Shown here in pieces: positions 27,597 to 36,069 of a DNA stretch of 52,788 nt. The notes beneath the pieces were generated by a model. It saw only the letters and a program-made list of their open reading frames with translations. It searched no databases and was not told where the DNA came from. This DNA is from Geobacillus zalihae NBRC 101842 (GTDB lineage: Bacteria > Bacillota > Bacilli > Bacillales > Anoxybacillaceae). The stretch is taken from the NCBI RefSeq assembly GCF_001544135.1, contig NZ_BCPV01000008.1:1-52788 (forward strand), written 5' to 3'. A program made the translations under genes and the position numbers. Positions within the stretch are counted from its first letter, which is position 1. Every line of letters starts with the position of its first letter.

Positions 27597-27997
27597 GTTT
27601 ACCATCCCTATCCATGAATAGTTGTAAAAGAGCATCGAGCGATCGCTCGAAACAATGCCGCCGATACCCCTTTCGTTTTGAGGGCGATTCCAACATTTAT
27701 TATAACACAATTGGTTAATAGTATGTCACTATTATTGATTTGAACAAAAATATATTAATATAATTCAATGCACCGTTGCATATTCATGACATCAACACAG
27801 CCATCCCAACATCGCCCTTCATAATAATTTTACAAAATCGTTGAATATTTCGCCACCATCTCGAGAAAAAACGCAGAGATTTTTCAAGAAGGCTGATGAA
27901 AAACACATTTTATAGCAGCAAAAAAGACGGCTCCATGCCGCCAAAGCGTCATATAAGCCATCTACACCCGAAACATTTCAAGGTGACATCCATCGTA
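27597..27997. other. AT-rich intergenic region upstream of mqo
   Basis: Holds the likely mqo promoter (TATAAT on the minus strand near 27697-27702) and the terminator of the next minus-strand gene at 27919-27942. The rest shows no gene. Confidence 0.5.
27919..27942 (-). terminator. Terminator of the 162-aa gene
   Basis: On the minus strand GGCGGC-ATGGA-GCCGTC is followed by TTTTTTGC. It lies about 55 bp after the stop. Confidence 0.7.
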
Positions 27998-28486
27998 TTA
28001 GGCAATCGTTTTTTCAATTTCTCTAACAAATGGCTCGTGCGAAGTATTCTCTAAAAAATCTTCGAATATTTCATCAAGTTGCAAGTTGAGATCTTCATTG
28101 ACCTCATTCCCGTCCTCGTCATAAATCTCAAAGTGGCTGTACTTCCATTGATCAAATGTTTCCCTAAGCAAGTCACAGTATGTCACCCAATGCTTTCCAT
28201 AGTTAGACATATACGTCGGCACCCATTGATCAATGTAAACGTTGTTTAACAACTCATCTAACGGAGAACAATAAAATCGCGAGCCCTTACTTCTCCCCAA
28301 CGATCGGACAAGCTCGGCAAACTCTTCCTTCTTCATTTTCCTCACTTCACCGGAATAGTCATAGCTGATCTTGCCGTTGGGGTTGATGAATGGTTCAGCG
28401 TTGTATATCCATTGGTGCGGTATATGCGTTTGAATCACTTCCATGAGCATTCGGGCAATGAGTTGCGGGATATCACGGAAATCCAA
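27998..28486 (-). CDS. Hypothetical acidic protein, possible toxin-immunity protein
   Basis: A 162-aa acidic soluble protein (MDFRDIPQLIARMLMEVIQ start). The N-terminal helix IARMLMEVIQTHIP and the later FEIYDEDGNEVNEDLNLQLDEIFEDFLE are reminiscent of YezG-like antitoxin/immunity proteins, but I cannot make a firm family match. GC content is visibly lower than in flanking housekeeping genes. The RBS region GGGAGGGAGAGG precedes it. It is followed by a terminator and preceded on the same strand by a decayed gene and two immunity-like genes, so an orphan immunity role is plausible. Confidence 0.55.
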   Translation of the reverse strand: MDFRDIPQLIARMLMEVIQTHIPHQWIYNAEPFINPNGKISYDYSGEVRKMKKEEFAELVRSLGRSKGSRFYCSPLDELLNNVYIDQWVPTYMSNYGKHWVTYCDLLRETFDQWKYSHFEIYDEDGNEVNEDLNLQLDEIFEDFLENTSHEPFVREIEKTIA

Positions 28487-28632
28487 TTTCCTCTCCCTCC
28501 CTCTAGAAATGTTGATCTATCAAGACTTTTCGGCCCCTCAGGGGTGTCCAAAAAATATTTTCCGACAAAATCCCTTACATCATTTTTCAGTTTTGTTGAT
28601 ATCTTACAGACCCAAGGTGCGCTCCTTTCTAG

Positions 28633-29232
28633 CTAAGATACTTCGATGAGCACTCTCGTTTCCCATTGTTCAATCACTTTTTCTCGGCTCGGCTGATGTT
28701 TCCAAACTGCTTTTTCGGTCAAGTCAAACATATGGGGATGCAAATCGTTCACTTCCAGTATACTCCATTCAGCAACCGGATTGTCATACTGAATGTCATT
28801 CCGTTAGTGTTGCTTGCACAGCTCCACAGGGAAAAGCGAAACTGCAACACTTCGCCAAAGGGAAACACCATTGAAAACACGGAAAGTTCATTGCTGAGGG
28901 CCTCACAGCTGAAGAGAGCAATTGGTGCAATGTTGCGGTGGCATTTCTCAAACAGGCGGCTGAAATCGAAAAAAAGCGCCCTTAGGAAATAACAATTGTA
29001 CACAATCGCCTTCTCATTCCCGTCGAATGCTGTGGAGAAATTCCGCATCGATTACTTTCCTGTCATCGACAAGATCTAACAGTTCATCGTGCGGGCGAAT
29101 CTCATCATTGCTGTCGGAATAATAAAGGGTGATATGCACTCCTTCTGATTGGGGCGATTTGTAACGCGGGCAAAAAATCACTGTCCCACGAATAAGGCAA
29201 TTCGCGAATACAAAGCATTCCCTCCCGTCCAT
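28633..29232 (-). pseudogene. Decayed gene of unknown family (islet pseudogene)
   Basis: Two protein-like blocks lie on the minus strand but are not joined by one frame. The upstream block (29232-29014) reads ITLYYSDSNDEIRPHDEL then LVDDRKVIDAEFLHSIRRE. The downstream block, ending at TAG 28633, reads PVAEWSILEVNDLHPHMF then EKVIEQWETRVLIEVS. Between them the frames contain stops. The promoter at 29317-29345 points into it. I do not recognise the family; total length (about 200 codons) and setting fit a small immunity-type protein. Confidence 0.5.
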
Positions 29233-29316
29233 GGCAATGAATACAAAAGGAGCGGCGATGCCGCCCCCTCTCTTGACCTGCCATCCATCCGAACGGCAAC
29301 GGTTATTCTAAATATC

Positions 29317-29345
29317 ATTATAATTGGAAAAACGGTGCATGTAAA
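29317..29345 (-). promoter_or_regulatory. Sigma-A promoter driving the decayed gene
   Basis: On the minus strand TTTACA and TATAAT are separated by exactly 17 bp, close to consensus. It lies about 85 bp upstream of the pseudogene block. Confidence 0.65.
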
Positions 29346-29409
29346 TCCCTCAGTTGAGATGAACAGGCCATTCGCATCGAGCCAGTTGGCCCCGAGAAGC
29401 TTATGTCCC

Positions 29410-29447
29410 GTGCGTCAATCCATGCAAAAAGGCGGAGCGATTCGCCT
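29410..29447. repeat. Copy 1 of a dispersed 38-bp repeat containing a terminator hairpin
   Basis: This segment matches 41382-41419 at 35 of 38 positions by eye. It includes the hairpin AAGGCG-GAGCGATT-CGCCTT (29426-29450), which with TTTTT on the minus strand terminates the immunity-like gene pair. Confidence 0.7.
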
Positions 29448-29450
29448 TTT
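29426..29450 (-). terminator. Terminator of the immunity-like gene pair
   Basis: Stem AAAAGGCG/CGCCTTTT with a short loop. T runs on both strands make it bidirectional. Confidence 0.75.
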
Positions 29451-29495
29451 CTTTACCCAAAATAAAGCGATCATTCCCCCCCTGACAACAATGAC

Positions 29496-29876
29496 CTACA
29501 CTTCTTCCAGCTGAACCTGCTTGCAAATAATTTGCAGCAACGGCTCTGTATAATCAAAGGTATAGATACGAAAATGCTGAAATCCGCTTGAATCTGCTGC
29601 TGCATGTTCAAAGCGAATCATGGTAAACAAGCTGTCAAAATGGAGATCCTCCCTCGACATTCCTATGACTTCCTTCCACATTTTGTACTCTACAGCCAAG
29701 CAATCCGTAAAATGCAACACGAATGTTCTATTTTCCTCTCTATTCTCCTGTACATCCCAATAATAGTCGATTGTGATAGACAAATCTAACGGATTGTTCC
29801 ACTTGATATCCGTTATAATGCTATCTGTGAAGTCAAAATGGTCTTTGATTTCTTTATAGTTGTTGGCAATGATCAT
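29496..29876 (-). CDS. Hypothetical protein coupled to a CDI-immunity-like gene
   Basis: A 126-aa soluble protein (MIIANNYKEIKDHFDF start) with alternating aromatic/acidic beta-strand pattern (DIKWNNPLDLSITIDYYWDV). No family is firmly recognised; small immunity-type proteins often look like this. The ATG at 29876 has GGGGGAG upstream, and its 5' end overlaps the previous gene by 23 bp, implying translational coupling. Low GC compared with housekeeping neighbours. Confidence 0.6.
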   Translation of the reverse strand: MIIANNYKEIKDHFDFTDSIITDIKWNNPLDLSITIDYYWDVQENREENRTFVLHFTDCLAVEYKMWKEVIGMSREDLHFDSLFTMIRFEHAAADSSGFQHFRIYTFDYTEPLLQIICKQVQLEEV

Positions 29877-30312
29877 TTGACTCCCCCTGCTTTCCAGCAT
29901 GAAAATGCCTCTTCTTTTCAGGAACACCGATCGTCACAACACCATTATGAAAACATTCGATTGCATACTCTCTATGTTGGCAAAGAATAAAAGTGTCTGA
30001 CCCCACTGCCACCACATCATCAATAGCATGCAGAACTCTCTCTAATGTCGTCTGGATGCCAGGGTTATCAGAATAATTCCATAGCACAATCACATCGTAA
30101 TGATCAATTCCCCTTTGCCGCAGCCAATCAACTACTTCCGATGCATGCTTTATGTGTTTCTTTTCCGATACCTTTTCCCAATCGATTCTCCCCCAAGGCA
30201 AGATCGGGAATAATGTGCACAAATAATCAAAATATGTTTCGGTTTCCCTGCTCGTTAACATCCTCAAGTTCTCATGGCCTATTGCATAAACACACTCTTC
30301 AAATAATGTCAT
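29854..30312 (-). CDS. CDI toxin immunity-like protein (CdiI family)
   Basis: A 152-aa soluble protein. MTLFEECVYAIGHENLRML, then LFPILPWGRIDWEKV, VIVLWNYSDNPGIQTTLE and FILCQHREYAIECFHNG follow the pattern I know from a CdiI-type immunity family in Firmicutes, which neutralise contact-dependent or polymorphic toxins. The ATG at 30312 is preceded by GCGGGGGAC; the 18 extra N-terminal residues of the longest frame are not needed. No toxin gene is in the window, so it is an orphan immunity gene. It is the first gene of a coupled pair and lies close to the 3' side of tRNA-Arg. Confidence 0.65.
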   Translation of the reverse strand: MTLFEECVYAIGHENLRMLTSRETETYFDYLCTLFPILPWGRIDWEKVSEKKHIKHASEVVDWLRQRGIDHYDVIVLWNYSDNPGIQTTLERVLHAIDDVVAVGSDTFILCQHREYAIECFHNGVVTIGVPEKKRHFHAGKQGESNDHCQQL

Positions 30313-30465
30313 GTTTGTCCCCCGCTTCTCGTTCGACACCACTGTATGTACTGTATATATTTTCATGTCTTTTCCACATGCATTGAACTCAACGTGAGCG
30401 CCACTCTACATTCCTTGCCTCAATAAGAATGATATTCACCCCATCGGATTCCCAAAAAATGAAAA

Positions 30466-30485
30466 ACGACTGCAAACGCAGTCGT
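30466..30485 (-). terminator. Terminator of tRNA-Arg
   Basis: Perfect 8-bp stem ACGACTGC-GTTT-GCAGTCGT on the minus strand, followed by TTTTTCATTTTTTGG. Confidence 0.85.
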
Positions 30486-30532
30486 ATCAAGGGGTTTACG
30501 AATGTTCATCCGAACTAGTCGGATCATTGGAA

Positions 30533-30605
30533 CGGCCCCGAGAGGATTCGAACCTCCGACGCACGGTTTAGGAAACCGACGCTCTATCCACTGAGCTACG
30601 GGGCC
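30533..30605 (-). tRNA. tRNA-Arg (anticodon CCU)
   Basis: On the minus strand a full cloverleaf is visible. The acceptor GGCCCCG pairs with CGGGGCC, followed by discriminator G. The D arm is GCTC...GAGC. The anticodon loop is TTCCTAA with anticodon CCT, and the T arm is GGAGG-TTCGAAT-CCTCT. The CCA end is not encoded. It reads AGG codons. The gene is isolated, with its own terminator, and borders the accessory islet. Confidence 0.95.
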
Positions 30606-30626
30606 ATATGGCTCTCCTTTTTCATT

Positions 30627-31099
30627 CTATCCATCTGCGCCTAAAAATTCAATAGCTGATAGACAAACAAAATAGAGAACTCCACCCCCGATCTCTCCAA
30701 AGTTCGCTCTTCGTTCCCGGCAATTCAACCGCCGACGGCTTCTTTGCACGACGATCCATCCCCACCGATCGCTCCAATCCGCATCGATCAGCCGAATCCC
30801 TCTTCGTTCCGAGGCAATGGAATAGAACGTATAGGTGACGATTCGCAACATTCATCCCCTCTCAAAAACACCATCTTTACAGCCACACACCGCCATTGCC
30901 CCCGCATTTCTACGAGGCGCCCCGTCTGCACGGCAACGCGAAACGATGGGATTCGCCGCAGCCTTGAACCGCTGCTTCCCTGATCGCAGGCAAGACGACC
31001 TTCTCGCGCCACCGCCCTTGCAAACACCGCAACTTGATCAGCGTCCTTAGGGAGCACCATCCGCACGACGAACGGTTGGCCGTTTGTCATCATCAACAT
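30627..31099 (-). pseudogene. GNAT acetyltransferase-like pseudogene
   Basis: The N-terminal block on the minus strand reads QPFVVRMVLPKDADQVAVFA, like the start of GNAT enzymes (FVIRPA-x-PEDA). It is followed by VAVQTGRLVEMRGQWR, like the LLVAE-x-DG-x-IVGM strand. The remainder continues only in a different frame, with IASERRGIRLI resembling the NERAIRLY motif. The frames are broken and the acetyl-CoA loop is missing, so the gene is non-functional. Confidence 0.45.
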
Positions 31100-31209
31100 C
31101 CTTGGCCGAATCGTCCCCCACGTGGAAAGAACGGTTCCTCACGGAGGAAACCAACATAAGGAATACCATTCGTGAACATAAGGTCGAAATCCTGCATGAA
31201 TGAAAAAAT

Positions 31210-31231
31210 GGAGAGCTGGGGAAAGCTCTCC
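31210..31231. terminator. Bidirectional hairpin
   Basis: GGAGAGCT pairs with AGCTCTCC; A6 precedes and T5 follows. It lies downstream of the nuclease-like remnant on the minus strand. Confidence 0.7.
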
Positions 31232-31360
31232 GTTTTTCGCTTGTGTGTTCCATCCAAGTCAATACGACGAAATCCCTGCCTTGGCATAAAGGCTCAACAA
31301 ACATCAACTCGCTTAATCGGGAAAACCTCGAGCAACTAGGAAATCGGCCCCAAACGGCTT

Positions 31361-31675
31361 TTATTCAGGCACATACATTTTCTGCAGCGGAAGCAGCGCT
31401 CTCGCATCGCTGGGCATGTTCTCGTACCAATGGACAAGCAAGTTTACTAATTCTTCTAAATCAATCAGTTTCACGGAGTTGTGCCTAGCAACCCATTTTA
31501 CCATAACAGCGCGGGCGGCCACAAAAAGGGACAGACCCGAGATGGAGACGCTGTTATCAGTTGCGCCTAGCATCGATCTTGACCAACAGGCATGAGAAAA
31601 TAGGAAGTCCAACGATGGCTGCCTGAGAAATCTTGAAGTTGTATAAAGCACAAGTCTCGGTAGAAATGAGCTCAT
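31361..31675 (-). pseudogene. C-terminal remnant resembling a restriction endonuclease
   Basis: Only the last about 40 residues look protein-like: KLIDLEELVNLLVHWYENM followed by ALLPLQKMYVPE. This resembles the C-terminus of Mrr-type restriction endonucleases (LIDGEEL...). The preceding residues in the frame are not coherent and the catalytic domain is absent. The family call rests on memory of the pattern and is tentative. Confidence 0.35.
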
Positions 31676-31867
31676 TTCTCAAAGTGCCTTTCTTCACCGA
31701 CGAGATTGATGTCAAAAAACTAGAACGGGTTGATGGGTGTTGGGCGGTCTACTTCCCTTGTCCTTGGTGATCTACCGTTTTTTCAGCGCCGGATGCGGCT
31801 GTTCATCGCCCTAGAACGCCCGTAGAAGTGCGCGAACGGCCACAAGTTGCCCCTTTATTGCAGCTCA

Positions 31868-32926
31868 TTATAAGAATGGATTAACCAAAATTTTAATTTG
31901 ATTTTTATTCTTTGTTAGTGCTTCAAAGCCTTCTGATACGATTTCATCTAAACTGATAATTTTGGTGACTAAGTCCAACGCTTTTATTTGACCGTTCGCA
32001 ATTAGCTGAATGACGTTAGGAAAAATGTTACGGTACGCAATTATACTTGTCATTTGTCTTTCTGTCAAAATGAGATTGTTCAATGGAATATTTGCTGTAT
32101 TTTCCCAAATGCTGATATTTACTACATTTCCCTCTCTTTTCGTGGATTGAATTGCTGTGTTTAACGTTGAATTTACTCCAGCAACTTCAAATGACACATC
32201 TACTCCTAACCCATCTGTATGGCGCTTGATTTCGTTCACAACATCATTTTCTAGCGGATTGACGACAATATCTGCTCCTATTTTTTTGGCAAACTCTTGA
32301 CGTTCAGGCGAAACTTCTGTTGCGATAATTTTACTTGCACCCGCCGCTCTTGCTGCCTGAATCACAAGCAAACCGATGGGGCCTGTTCCAAATACAGCAA
32401 CTGTATCCCCAATTTTCAACGTGCTTTGACGAACAGCATGGACAGCAACTGCAGTAGGTTCAACCAGTGCCGCTTGTTCCCAAGACATTTGCTCGGGAAT
32501 TTTATGCACCATATTGACAGGAACAACACTGTATTCCCCATATCCTCCATACCCTCCAGATAGCCCTATAAACCCCAATTTTCCACAAACATTGTAATGT
32601 CCTTTTTTACAAGAGACACATTCACCACAACTGTAAATTGGTTCTACACACACGCGGTCGCCCACTTTTACATTTGTCACATCTTCACCGATTTCTACTA
32701 CCTCCCCTGCATATTCATGCCCCATCACAATCGGTGCTTTATCTTTTGAAAGCGGATGTGGTTCACTTACAGGTATAAAAATCGGCCCGACCAAGTATTC
32801 GTGCAAATCAGACCCGCAAATCCCGCAGTACGCCACTTTAATTTTCACTTGCCCCTTCGCCACTTTCGGCTCTGGAATTTCCTCGACTCGAATATCTTTG
32901 GCATTATACCATCTTGCCGCTTTCAT
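31868..32926 (-). CDS. bdhA: (R,R)-butanediol dehydrogenase / acetoin reductase BdhA
   Basis: A 352-aa zinc-dependent medium-chain dehydrogenase interconverting acetoin and 2,3-butanediol with NAD(H). Catalytic zinc ligands are C37 in GICGSD and H70-E71 in MGHEYAGE. Structural zinc cysteines lie in YSCGECVSCKKGHYNVCG, and the NAD fold is VAVFGTGPIGLLVIQAA. It lies 288 bp downstream of the acetoin dehydrogenase operon on the same strand, linking butanediol use to acetoin cleavage. I see no -24/-12 motif in the gap, so it either reads through or has its own sigma-A promoter. Confidence 0.93.
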   Translation of the reverse strand: MKAARWYNAKDIRVEEIPEPKVAKGQVKIKVAYCGICGSDLHEYLVGPIFIPVSEPHPLSKDKAPIVMGHEYAGEVVEIGEDVTNVKVGDRVCVEPIYSCGECVSCKKGHYNVCGKLGFIGLSGGYGGYGEYSVVPVNMVHKIPEQMSWEQAALVEPTAVAVHAVRQSTLKIGDTVAVFGTGPIGLLVIQAARAAGASKIIATEVSPERQEFAKKIGADIVVNPLENDVVNEIKRHTDGLGVDVSFEVAGVNSTLNTAIQSTKREGNVVNISIWENTANIPLNNLILTERQMTSIIAYRNIFPNVIQLIANGQIKALDLVTKIISLDEIVSEGFEALTKNKNQIKILVNPFL

Positions 32927-33214
32927 CTATATTAAAACACTCCTCGTATAATTTATTTTGAGTCTTCACCATTTTCTGTGATTTCCAATCAATCCTAGAA
33001 ACATGTTATCTGGATGAAATGGGTTCATCAGTCAACATCCTTCTTCCGTATACAGACCTTGAAGTTGGTAGAATGGAAACAGTCAAGTGCTTTCTTGACG
33101 GTGTTGATTTCACCGCTAACATTATTGCCAGGATCTCGTCAGTGCTTTCTCTTTTTTGTCACTAAATCACAAAATTTGGTGATGAACCTTTATTTTATTC
33201 ATAAGTATCATTCA

Positions 33215-34636
33215 TTAACTCATTCTACGATTTATGATATGGATAGGCGTACCAAGAACTGCTTCAGCTGCTTCCATCGCTATTTCCCCCAATGTTGGGT
33301 GAGCATGAATCGTTACAACGATATCTTCTGCTGTCATACCTGCTTCAATTACAAGACATAACTCTGCAATCATGTCTGAGGCGTGTGGACCAACAATTTG
33401 TGCCCCAATAACGACGTTGTCTTCCTTGCGGACAACAAGCTTCATAAACCCGTCCGTTTCATCTAAAACAAGAGCTCGACCGTTAGCTGCAAAAGGGAAG
33501 ATCGCTGTCATTACATCAATCCCTTTCTCTTTCGCTTGCTGTTCAAAATAACCGACAGATGCGCACTCCGGATCCGAAAAGACAACCATCGGCATAGTTA
33601 AGTAGCTGATTTGCGATTGAAAACCCGCAATCGCTTCAGCAGCTATTTTTCCTTCATAAGAGGCTTTATAAGCCAGCGGTGGCCCTTGTACGATATCACC
33701 GATCGCATAAATATTCGGCACGCTCGTACGACATTGTTTGTCTATTTCAATGAAACCGCGGTCGTTCATTTTCACACCGATTCTGTCTATACCAATTTTA
33801 TCTGTATTCGGACATCGGCCTACTGTGACTAGAACGTAGTCGGCAGCAACCTTTTTTGTTTTCCCTTTTACCTCAAATGTCACTGTCACACCATCCTCAC
33901 GCTCCTCAACCCCTTTGGCAAAAGCATTGGTGAAAATATCGACTCCTTTTTTCTTTAATCGCCGTTTCACAATCGCGCTCATTTGTTTTTCGAATCCCGG
34001 TAAAATTTCATCTGCGCTTTCTACAATGATTACTTTCGTTCCGAAGTTCGCATATGCCGTCCCTAATTCCGTACCAATATAACCGCCACCGATCACCACA
34101 AGCGATTTCGGGATTTCCGGCAAGTTCAAAGCGCCAGTGGAATCAATAACACGCTTCGAAAATGGAAAATTAGGCAGTTCAACTGGCCTCGAGCCTGTCG
34201 CAATAATCGCGTTTTGAAATTCATATGTTTGTACATGGTTTTCTGCCATAATACGCACCGTGTTCGCATCCACAAAATATGCTTCGCCATAGACAATTTC
34301 GACGTTATTCCCTTTCAACAGTCCCTCAACACCATCGGTCAATTTTTTTACAATGCTGGTTTTCCATTCTTGGACTTTTGAAAAGTCAACCGTGACATTT
34401 TCCGCTTTAACCCCCGTTTTTTCAGAATGTTTTGCCATCACATAACGATGACTTGCCGAAATAAGGGCCTTGGATGGAATACATCCTACGTTTAAGCATG
34501 CTCCACCAAGTTTTCCCTTTTCTACAATCGTTACTTTTTGACCTAATTGCGCGGCTCGGATGGCTGCTACATATCCCCCCGGACCTGCTCCAACAATAAG
34601 TGTTTCCGTTGCGATTGCAAAATCACTAGTTATCAT
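33215..34636 (-). CDS. acoL: Dihydrolipoamide dehydrogenase (E3) of the acetoin dehydrogenase complex
   Basis: A 473-aa FAD disulfide oxidoreductase that reoxidizes dihydrolipoamide. Redox cysteines are C47 and C52 in [16 protein letters not shown] fold [22 protein letters not shown] fold [19 protein letters not shown], and the C-terminal catalytic base His in HAHPTLGE. The RBS GGAGATGGGAGAG precedes the start. It is the fourth gene of the aco operon, 79 bp after the E2 gene. Confidence 0.93.
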   Translation of the reverse strand: MITSDFAIATETLIVGAGPGGYVAAIRAAQLGQKVTIVEKGKLGGACLNVGCIPSKALISASHRYVMAKHSEKTGVKAENVTVDFSKVQEWKTSIVKKLTDGVEGLLKGNNVEIVYGEAYFVDANTVRIMAENHVQTYEFQNAIIATGSRPVELPNFPFSKRVIDSTGALNLPEIPKSLVVIGGGYIGTELGTAYANFGTKVIIVESADEILPGFEKQMSAIVKRRLKKKGVDIFTNAFAKGVEEREDGVTVTFEVKGKTKKVAADYVLVTVGRCPNTDKIGIDRIGVKMNDRGFIEIDKQCRTSVPNIYAIGDIVQGPPLAYKASYEGKIAAEAIAGFQSQISYLTMPMVVFSDPECASVGYFEQQAKEKGIDVMTAIFPFAANGRALVLDETDGFMKLVVRKEDNVVIGAQIVGPHASDMIAELCLVIEAGMTAEDIVVTIHAHPTLGEIAMEAAEAVLGTPIHIINRRMS

Positions 34637-34715
34637 TTCGCTACTCTCCCATCTCCTATTTCCTCATCCAACGGCTTCATTCTCAACACCATATCTCATG
34701 CCATGCCGCCCAAAA

Positions 34716-35987
34716 TTATGAATAAAATAATTGATATGGATTCTCCAAATAATGCTTCACCATACCAAGGAACTGACTTGCAGGCGCTCCGTCGATCACT
34801 TGATGGTCAAATGTCAAGCTTAACGGTAATTTTTTTCTCTTTTCAACAATGTCTCCTACCAAAACAGGAACATCTTCGGCAGTCCCTACCCCAAGAATCC
34901 CTACTTCCGGAGGGTTCAGTACTGGTGTGAAAAACTCTACACCGTAAGCTCCTAAACTTGTAATCGTGAACGTCGAACCTGTCATTTCTTCACTGCTTAA
35001 TGCCCCCTCCCTTGCCCTGGTACTTAATTCCTTAATTTTTTGCGAAATTTCTTTTAAAGAAAGCTTCTCCGCATAGCGGATGACTGGAACAACGAGGCCG
35101 TTTTCCACTGCAACGGCAATTCCTAAATGAACAGAATCATACGTATAAATACGTCCGTCTTGATAAAGACTGTTCATTTGCTTATGTGTTCGCAGTGATA
35201 AAATCACTGCGCGAGCAATAAAATCAGTAATCGTGAATTTGATCGTTGACTCATCGCGCAATTCATTTTTAATATTTTCATTCACTTCCATTAATTTTGT
35301 AATATCTGCTTTCATATGAATGGTCAGCTGAGCTGTCTGATGAAGGCTTGCAAACATTCTTGTTGCAATGACTTTCCGCATACCTGTTATCGGTTTTACC
35401 GTAACGTCTTTTTGTTCTATTGCCATCTCACTTATTTGTCCCGACATTTTTTTCTTAAGGTTTATACTTTCTGATGTGTTGATGGCTTCCTTATTTATTT
35501 GTGTAAACCTTTGCTCCTCGCTTTCTAGTTGTGAAGACGCCTGTCTAGTTTGAATAGCCTTTTCTACATCTGCTCTCGTAATTCTCCCTTTTGGTCCTGA
35601 ACCTGAAACACGACGCAAATCTATTCCCGCTTCATGTGCTAATTTTCGAGCAGCAGGAGAAACCCGTAACATAGTTTCGGATATTGCCTCGATTTCCTCT
35701 TTCATACTGATTGCTACCGATTCATGGTCAGCTTCCTTCAAAACTTCACCTTCTTGTCCGATGTAACCAATCACTTTCCCTACTTCCGCTGTTTCATCTT
35801 GTTGAACAATAATTTCTAATAATACTCCGTCTTGCGGCGCTTCGATATCCTTTTCGATTTTGTCAGAACTAATGACGACGATCGATTCTCCCTTTTTCAC
35901 TGGATCTCCCTTTTTCTTCAGCCACTCTACCACCGTTCCCTCTTCCATGCTCATTCCTAGCTTTGGCATAATAATCTCAACGGCCAC
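34716..35987 (-). CDS. acoC: Acetoin dehydrogenase E2, dihydrolipoamide acetyltransferase
   Basis: A 423-aa E2 core subunit. Domains: one lipoyl domain (residues 1-80, lipoyl K43 in SSDKIEKD), a peripheral subunit-binding domain (about 109-145, VSPAARKLAHEAGI ... GPKGRITRADVEKA), and a catalytic acyltransferase domain. The catalytic domain ends with DHQVIDGAPASQF, where the family usually has DHRVVDG. Start is GTG at 35987 with GGGGGAGAG upstream. It transfers the acetyl group from cleaved acetoin to CoA. Confidence 0.93.
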   Translation of the reverse strand: MAVEIIMPKLGMSMEEGTVVEWLKKKGDPVKKGESIVVISSDKIEKDIEAPQDGVLLEIIVQQDETAEVGKVIGYIGQEGEVLKEADHESVAISMKEEIEAISETMLRVSPAARKLAHEAGIDLRRVSGSGPKGRITRADVEKAIQTRQASSQLESEEQRFTQINKEAINTSESINLKKKMSGQISEMAIEQKDVTVKPITGMRKVIATRMFASLHQTAQLTIHMKADITKLMEVNENIKNELRDESTIKFTITDFIARAVILSLRTHKQMNSLYQDGRIYTYDSVHLGIAVAVENGLVVPVIRYAEKLSLKEISQKIKELSTRAREGALSSEEMTGSTFTITSLGAYGVEFFTPVLNPPEVGILGVGTAEDVPVLVGDIVEKRKKLPLSLTFDHQVIDGAPASQFLGMVKHYLENPYQLFYS

Positions 35988-36029
35988 GTTTTCTCTCCCC
36001 CTTTTTCAAATAAATGCAATGCAAAGAAC

Positions 36030-36061
36030 GCGTGTTGCCGCGTACAACCAAGGCAACACGC
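36030..36061 (-). repeat. Hairpin in the acoB-acoC gap
   Basis: Perfect 10-bp arms GCGTGTTGCC and GGCAACACGC with a 12-nt loop lie in the 82-bp space before acoC. There is no following T run on the minus strand. It may be an mRNA processing or stability element. Confidence 0.6.
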
Positions 36062-36069
36062 TCTATCAT

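Larger units (their letters stand above)
30606..31867. other. Gene-poor decayed region between tRNA-Arg and bdhA
   Basis: About 1.26 kb without an intact gene. It holds a decayed acetyltransferase-like gene (30627-31099), a bidirectional hairpin (31210-31231) and a nuclease-like C-terminal remnant (31361-31675). Bases 31680-31867 show nothing I can identify. Confidence 0.6.

Noticed and set aside
28666-28992. 108-aa plus-strand frame in the immunity islet
   Set aside because: No ribosome site or protein-like pattern; the opposite strand carries the coherent ends of a decayed gene.
30533-30605. tRNA-Arg as an integration att site
   Set aside because: I found no second copy of the tRNA 3' end in the window and no integrase gene, so the islet boundary is unproven.
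31680-31867. Possible further transposase remnant before bdhA
   Set aside because: Translations in all frames gave only short incoherent pieces and no repeats were found.
32927-33214. Possible sigma-54 promoter for bdhA (TGGCAATAATGTTAGC on the minus strand)
   Set aside because: GG-to-GC spacing is 11 instead of 10 and the -12 element is TTAGC rather than TTGC.
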